Assembly (NCBI RefSeq): GCF_004745825.1 | Contig: NZ_SRLA01000001.1 | Coordinates: 868,001-932,000, forward strand | Source: Hymenobacter fodinae | Lineage (GTDB): Bacteria; Bacteroidota; Bacteroidia; Cytophagales; Hymenobacteraceae | DNA length: 64,000 bases | Direction: 5' to 3' | Shown here: piece after piece, positions 59,679 to 64,000 of the stretch | Numbering within the stretch: the first letter of the stretch is position 1 | Layout: every line of letters starts with the position of its first letter | Made by a program: the position numbers and the translations under genes | The notes under the pieces: generated by a model | Database searches by the model: none | Told to the model about the DNA's origin: nothing | What the model saw: only the letters and a program-made list of their open reading frames with translations

Positions 59679-60440
59679 ATGCCTGCCGTCCCGTTATCAG
59701 TTGTCATCATCACCTACAACGAAGAGCGCAATATTGCCCGCTGTCTGGAAGCAGTGCGCGGTGTAGCCGATGAGGTAGTTGTGGTTGATTCCTTCTCCAC
59801 GGACAATACAGTGACCATCAGCCAGCAACTAGGGGCCCGAGTGGTGCAGCATGCCTTTGAGGGGTATGTGCAGCAGAAAAACTACGCCACCTCGCAGGCC
59901 CAGCATGACTATGTATTGCAGCTTGACGCCGATGAAGTCCTGACAGAGGAGTTACGCCAAAGTATCCAAGTCGCGAAAAACAACTGGCAGCATGCTGGCT
60001 ACACCCTGGCTCGCCTTACCAACTACTGCGGCTCTTGGGTGCGCCACGGCGGCTGGTATCCCGACCGCAAGCTGCGCCTCTACGACCGACGCCTAGGCCA
60101 GTGGGAAGGGTTGCTGCTGCACGAGCGGTATGAAGTAGCCATAGGCCAGTCAGTGGGTACCCTTGCTGGCGATGCCCTGCACTATTCATATGACTCCGTT
60201 GAGCAGCATGTGCAGCAACTCAACCGCTTTACCAGCATTGCGGCCGAAGAGCTATGGTTGCGTGGCAAGCAGCGCGTGTCGGTGTTTCACTTACTGCTGA
60301 AGCCGTGTTGGAAGTTTGTGCACGGATATTTTTTCCGGCTAGGCTTTCTGGATGGCTTCGCTGGGCTGAGCATTGCGACCATCTCGGCCTGGGGAGTCTT
60401 CCTGAAATTTGCCAAGCTCAAAACCAAGGCCGCCGCATGA
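59679..60440 (+). CDS. Glycosyltransferase family 2 (WaaE/KdtX-like)
   Basis: A 253-residue GT-A transferase with PLSVVIITYNEERNIARCLEAV, VADEVVVVDSFSTDNTV and the DxD-like LQLDADEVL. The later GGWYPDRKLRLYDRRLGQWEG and HYSYDSVEQHVQQLNRFT are typical of LPS core glucosyltransferases such as WaaE. ATG 59679 is chosen over the TTG at 59670. It starts a three-gene cluster: its stop overlaps the next start (ATGA at 60437), and the third gene starts directly after the second stops. All three probably build surface polysaccharide. Confidence 0.88.
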   Translation: MPAVPLSVVIITYNEERNIARCLEAVRGVADEVVVVDSFSTDNTVTISQQLGARVVQHAFEGYVQQKNYATSQAQHDYVLQLDADEVLTEELRQSIQVAKNNWQHAGYTLARLTNYCGSWVRHGGWYPDRKLRLYDRRLGQWEGLLLHERYEVAIGQSVGTLAGDALHYSYDSVEQHVQQLNRFTSIAAEELWLRGKQRVSVFHLLLKPCWKFVHGYFFRLGFLDGFAGLSIATISAWGVFLKFAKLKTKAAA

Positions 60441-61495
60441 AAACGTTCCTCATAAGCCGCACCGATGCTATCGGCGACGTGGTTCTCACGCTGCCGGTGG
60501 CCGGGCGCCTCAAGCAGTTATACCCCGGTTGCCGCGTTGTGCTGCTGGGGCGAACCTACACGCAAGCCGTTGCCGAAGCCTGCCCCTGGGTTGATAGCTT
60601 CCTGAACTATGACGAGCTGTTGGCCTTACCGGCCGCAACGCAACTAGCACGGTTGCAGGAACAACAGGCCTACGCCATTCTGCACGTGTTCCCTAACAAA
60701 GTAGTGGCTACACTGGCCCGCAGTGCTCGAATACCACTCCGTATTGGCACGCGCAACCGGCTATTTCATTGGCTGACCTGTAACCGCCTCGTAGCGCTGA
60801 GCCGCCGACACTCGCCCCTGCACGAAGCACAGCTCAACCTGCAATTGCTCCGGCCGCTAGGCCACTCTGCTACACCGTCGCTGTCAGATACCGCCGCGCT
60901 GGTGCGCCTGCAGCCTAGAGTAGCCGTGCCAGAGCAGGTACAAGCGGTGCTAGCTAGCCGGCAACCTCATCAGCTGAATATAATTCTGCATCCGCGCAGC
61001 CGGGGTAGTGCCCGGGAATGGGGGCTACCCCACTTTGGGGCATTGGCTCGATTGCTCCACCAAGACGGACATCGTGTATTCGTAACTGGTACCGCTGCAG
61101 AAGGAGAGGAGCTGCGCGACTGGTTACAGCAGTACCAACCATTTATCACCGCCAACCTAACAGGGCAGCTTAGCTTACCTCAGCTTCTGGCCTTTATCAG
61201 TGCCGCCGATGGTTTAGTTGCCGGCAGTACTGGACCACTACACTTAGCGGCGGCACTGGGGCGAAATGCGCTAGGCCTCTATCCGCCCATCCAGCCCATG
61301 CACCCGGGCCGTTGGGCTCCGTTAGGCCCGCACGCCCAGTATCTGGTGTTTGATAAGCCCGATTGCCAAGATTGCCGCAAGCAGCCTACCGCCTGTACTT
61401 GCATAAAAGCGGTAGAGCCGCTCCAGGCCTTTGCCTCTATTCAAACGTGGCAGCCGTTACCACAAGTGTCCGTTTCATCTGATTTCGTAGTCTGA
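60437..61495 (+). CDS. Glycosyltransferase family 9 (heptosyltransferase-like)
   Basis: A 352-residue GT-B enzyme. The N-terminus KTFLISRTDAIGDVVLTLPVAGRLKQLYPGCRVVLLG is the classic heptosyltransferase opening with the D in AIGD. The C-terminal half has IILHPRSRGSAREWG, VFVTGTAAEGEEL and LVAGSTGPLHLAAALGRNALGLYPPI, which binds the ADP-heptose-like donor. A cysteine-rich ending (DCQDCRKQPTACTC) is of interest, perhaps a metal site. The gene overlaps the GT2 gene and is followed directly by the ligase-like gene. Confidence 0.88.
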   Translation: MKTFLISRTDAIGDVVLTLPVAGRLKQLYPGCRVVLLGRTYTQAVAEACPWVDSFLNYDELLALPAATQLARLQEQQAYAILHVFPNKVVATLARSARIPLRIGTRNRLFHWLTCNRLVALSRRHSPLHEAQLNLQLLRPLGHSATPSLSDTAALVRLQPRVAVPEQVQAVLASRQPHQLNIILHPRSRGSAREWGLPHFGALARLLHQDGHRVFVTGTAAEGEELRDWLQQYQPFITANLTGQLSLPQLLAFISAADGLVAGSTGPLHLAAALGRNALGLYPPIQPMHPGRWAPLGPHAQYLVFDKPDCQDCRKQPTACTCIKAVEPLQAFASIQTWQPLPQVSVSSDFVV

Positions 61496-62815
61496 ATGAG
61501 CAGTCAGACTACACATTCATCTGCTCAAGAGCCTTGGTGGCATTCCTGGTGGCGCACAGGGCGCCTGTCGCAGCACTTACTACTGCTGGCTTGCGTCGCC
61601 GGTGTCGTCGGGCTCCTCACCTCGCGGGCGTTGGTAGCATTGAGCCCTGTTACAGGAGTTTTAGCTGCACTGGCCAACCCTAACCTACGCCGAGCACTGC
61701 AGCAATGGGTAAGATTACGCACAGTGTGGGCCCCAGCGGCACTTTACTGCTTATTGTTGCTGAGTGGCTTCTACACAGATCAGTGGGATGTCTGGCGCCA
61801 TGAAGCATACCGGCTACTGCCCTGGTTAGGGGTGCCGTTAGCCTTTGGCGTAGCTGTACCGCTCTCAAGTCGGCAACGTTTTGGGATAGGGCTGCTATAC
61901 GTGAGCGGGACCATTACAATAGGCCTAGCCACTCTTGGTCAATACTTACTTGATCCGGCAGCGGCAAACAAAGCGTTTGGGTTAGGGCAGAGTATGCCTT
62001 CCGTAACCGGTATTTTCCACATTCACTTTGGGTTGATGCTAGCTCTGGCAGGTTTTTTTGCCTTGCTGCTGCGCCGCAGTACCTATGCAACTTCCACCTT
62101 GCGCCTAGGTCTCTTAATAGCTGCTGGCTTGTGCGTCCTTACGCTGCACTTACTGGCCTATCGCACGGGGCTATTCGTCTTCTACGGAATGGCGCTGCTC
62201 AGAGCGTTACATCTATTGTTGCGCCGTCGCTTACTGCTAGGGCTCGGAGTGCTCGTCCTGCTTCTGGCAGCGCCAGCACTGGCTTACTATACGCTGGAGC
62301 CCGTGCATCAGCGGGTAGATGCTACCATTTGGGATGTGCAGCAAATCCAACTCAATCACGATATCAACGAGTACTCCCTGTCTAGGCGCATAGCAGCCTG
62401 GCAGACGGCCCTCATCATTGCCGAGGTGCACCCGTGGCTAGGAGTAGGCCCTGCCGATGCCTATACCGCCATGATGGATCAGTATAGCTGGAAGGATTTT
62501 GGTTTACGCCCTGAAAACCGCGTAATGGTTCATAATCAGTACCTCCATCAACTCTTAGGTGGCGGGATAGTAGGCCTAAGCGCATGGTTGCTGGTGCTAT
62601 TTGGCCCCTTCATGCAACCTAGGCTGCGTCGCAATCCGTACGTGTATCACTTCCTGTTGATGGAAGCTACCGCTATGCTGGTAGATTCGCTGCTTGAATT
62701 GCAGATCGGGTTTAATTTGTTCGTGTTTCTCTACGGGTTTATCGTGGTAGCTACCGAACGCCGTGTAAGTCAAGAAGCTGAAACGCTAAAACCTTCCGCC
62801 CTTCCTACGGTATAA
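61496..62815 (+). CDS. O-antigen ligase/polymerase-like membrane protein
   Basis: A 439-residue protein with about ten to twelve hydrophobic segments. The large loop has ARIAAWQTALIIAEVHPWLGVGPADAYTAMMDQYSW and RVMVHNQYLHQLLGGGIVGLSAWL, matching the WaaL/Wzy O-antigen ligase family (Wzy_C), in which the arginine and histidine of this loop are important. It starts one base after the GT9 stop codon. It probably joins or polymerises glycans on the outer face of the inner membrane. It may also have other ligase-type roles. Confidence 0.83.
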   Translation: MSSQTTHSSAQEPWWHSWWRTGRLSQHLLLLACVAGVVGLLTSRALVALSPVTGVLAALANPNLRRALQQWVRLRTVWAPAALYCLLLLSGFYTDQWDVWRHEAYRLLPWLGVPLAFGVAVPLSSRQRFGIGLLYVSGTITIGLATLGQYLLDPAAANKAFGLGQSMPSVTGIFHIHFGLMLALAGFFALLLRRSTYATSTLRLGLLIAAGLCVLTLHLLAYRTGLFVFYGMALLRALHLLLRRRLLLGLGVLVLLLAAPALAYYTLEPVHQRVDATIWDVQQIQLNHDINEYSLSRRIAAWQTALIIAEVHPWLGVGPADAYTAMMDQYSWKDFGLRPENRVMVHNQYLHQLLGGGIVGLSAWLLVLFGPFMQPRLRRNPYVYHFLLMEATAMLVDSLLELQIGFNLFVFLYGFIVVATERRVSQEAETLKPSALPTV

Positions 62816-62878
62816 TCCGTAACATCATTTGTCTATCGGCCGTCTTTTTTCAATATTCGGCCGCAATTTTCAGCGTTT

Positions 62879-63517
62879 ATGAGCGACTCTCCCGAACGGG
62901 TACCCAAACTGAGCAAAGAGGAAAAAGACCGGCGTTTTCAGGCCGAACTCATGCCTGTGCTCGATTCGCTGTACAACTTCGCATTCCGCCTCACGCTGGA
63001 CGAAGATGACGCAAATGACCTCGTACAGGAAACTTATCTGAAAGCATATCGCTTCTTTGAGTACTTCGAGCAGGGAACAAACGCCAAAGCGTGGCTGTTT
63101 CGCATCCTGAAAAATTCGTTCATCAACGATTTTCGCAAAAAAAGTAAGCAACCCGCCAAGGTTGATTACAGCGAAATCGAAGGGTACTACAACTCAGAAG
63201 ATGTGGAGGCCGAAGGCGACGCCGGCAGCACCTCCTCTGACATGCGGCAGCAAGCCGTACGCGACCTCATCGGCGACGAAGTGGCCAGCGCCCTCAACTC
63301 GCTGCCGGTTGATTTCCGCACCGTCATTATCCTCTGTGATCTAGAAGGGTTCACGTATGAGGAAATGGCTAAAGTACTAGACATTCCTATCGGGACGGTG
63401 CGCTCCCGCCTACACAGGGCGCGTAATTTCCTGAAGGATAAGCTTGAGAGATACGCTAAGTCAATGGGCTACGGCTCCGAAGACGGCGACGAAATTGATT
63501 CAGAAGACACCGAATAA
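62879..63517 (+). CDS. ECF-type RNA polymerase sigma factor
   Basis: A 212-residue sigma factor. Region 2 covers LDSLYNFAFRLTLDEDDANDLVQETYLKAYRFFEYFEQGTNAKAWLFRILKNSFINDFRKK. Region 4 covers ALNSLPVDFRTVIILCDLEGFTYEEMAKVLDIPIGTVRSRLHRARNFLKDKL. It resembles the RpoE-like sigma factors of Bacteroidota that have a zinc-binding anti-sigma partner. The next gene, 23 bp away, fits that partner role. The linker of about 35 acidic residues between the regions (SEIEGYYNSEDVEAEGDAG) is typical. Confidence 0.92.
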   Translation: MSDSPERVPKLSKEEKDRRFQAELMPVLDSLYNFAFRLTLDEDDANDLVQETYLKAYRFFEYFEQGTNAKAWLFRILKNSFINDFRKKSKQPAKVDYSEIEGYYNSEDVEAEGDAGSTSSDMRQQAVRDLIGDEVASALNSLPVDFRTVIILCDLEGFTYEEMAKVLDIPIGTVRSRLHRARNFLKDKLERYAKSMGYGSEDGDEIDSEDTE

Positions 63518-63539
63518 GGTCCTGCCAGGAAAAAATGTT

Positions 63540-63824
63540 ATGAAGACTACCTCTACAAAAACCAACCAGAGCGGGGCTACGCCCAGTGCCCCCGACTGTG
63601 AACGCGTGAATACAATACTCGACCAAATTATCGTAGGCCAGGAGCCCACGGCTGAGGACGAAGATTACTTCGTAAATCATGCCGAAGATTGTTCCCCCTG
63701 TTTCGACAGTATCGATAAGCAGCGTATTTTTATCGATTTCCTGTCGCAGCATGTAGGCCGCAAAGGAGCGCCTTCTTCACTACCTAACGCAATTCTTGCG
63801 CGCGTTCAGGCAGAAATGGCCTAA
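63540..63824 (+). CDS. Putative zinc-binding anti-sigma factor
   Basis: A 94-residue soluble protein with HAEDCSPCFDSIDKQRIFIDFL, an HxxxCxxC motif typical of ZAS anti-sigma domains. The helical part before it (CERVNTILDQIIVGQEPTAEDEDYFVNHA) is also characteristic. There is no membrane segment, so it would be a cytoplasmic anti-sigma that may respond to redox or zinc state. It follows the sigma gene by 23 bp. The frame is open upstream to 63444, inside the sigma gene, but ATG 63540 is the natural start. Confidence 0.78.
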   Translation: MKTTSTKTNQSGATPSAPDCERVNTILDQIIVGQEPTAEDEDYFVNHAEDCSPCFDSIDKQRIFIDFLSQHVGRKGAPSSLPNAILARVQAEMA

Positions 63825-63834
63825 TTTTGCCCCA

Positions 63835-64000
63835 TGCAGGGTAAAATCATCGCCTTTTCGGCTCCCTCCGGAGCCGGCAAGACCACTATTGTTCATCGGC
63901 TACTGGAGCGAATTCCAGAGCTAAGCTTCTCAATATCAGCCTGTACGCGCGATAAGCGCGGCCGGACAGAAGCCAACGGTAAAGACTATTACTTCATCTC
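63835..64000 (+). CDS. gmk: Guanylate kinase (partial)
   Basis: The first 55 codons of gmk; the rest lies beyond the window. The P-loop [11 protein letters not shown] is at residues 8-18, and the GMP-binding segment is seen in [24 protein letters not shown]. Guanylate kinase phosphorylates GMP to GDP. TAATTTTG at 63823-63830 matches the -7 consensus four bases before the start, but this may be chance since it overlaps the preceding stop. Confidence 0.92.

Overview
The window looks like a chromosomal segment of a Hymenobacter-like member of the Bacteroidota (Cytophagales). The evidence is a GC-rich core, TANNTTTG-type promoter boxes, few Shine-Dalgarno sequences, SusC/TonB-type outer-membrane proteins with carboxypeptidase-regulatory-like N-termini, LytS/LytTR two-component pairs, a type IX secretion sorting domain and a BtuB/BtuG-type cobalamin uptake pair. 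The assignment comes from recognising protein families by eye, not from a database search.

Left core (1-22860): two paralogous LytS-type kinase/LytTR regulator pairs surround an outer-membrane beta-barrel protein and a BcrAB-like ABC transporter. These are followed by wrbA, an ECF sigma factor with an unusual membrane-anchored partner, uvrB, a DUF421 protein and a GT39 glycosyltransferase. Next come two adjacent damaged genes: an OmpR-type response regulator with an in-frame amber stop, and a frameshifted outer-membrane beta-barrel gene.

Genomic island (22862-40880): about 18 kb inserted in a tRNA-Gly(CCC) gene. It is bounded by a 47-bp direct repeat (the 3' part of the tRNA), carries a tyrosine integrase at the left end, and has similar repeated sites near both ends. 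It holds a small replication module (excisionase-like HTH, P4-type helicase, zinc-finger/Toprim-like protein, XRE regulator). Its main cargo is a DNA phosphorothioation (Dnd) locus: dndA on one strand and, convergently, dndC-dndD-dndE/ATPase fusion-GIY-YIG nuclease-dndB. Just upstream of dndA lie an HNH nuclease and a small protein resembling the sulfur-binding domain of phosphorothioate-dependent McrA enzymes. No recognisable dndFGH restriction genes are present. The DndE-ATPase fusion with GIY-YIG, and the HNH plus candidate sulfur reader, are therefore the likely effector arms, and this is the part of the window most worth study.

Right core (40900-64000): small membrane and GNAT genes between MITE-like repeats, a B12-binding radical SAM protein whose reading frame contains a dispersed palindromic repeat, and a metal-linked cluster (Met/His-rich outer-membrane protein with an HMA-AraC regulator). 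Then come a cobalamin riboswitch with a BtuB-like receptor and BtuG-like propeller, a 3-methyladenine glycosylase, a THUMP-like methyltransferase, ahcY, a T9SS-sorted protein, an LPS/polysaccharide cluster (GT2, GT9, O-antigen ligase-like), an ECF sigma/anti-sigma pair and the start of gmk. The heptamer GGCCTAG/CTAGGCC is strikingly frequent in the core and nearly absent from the island.
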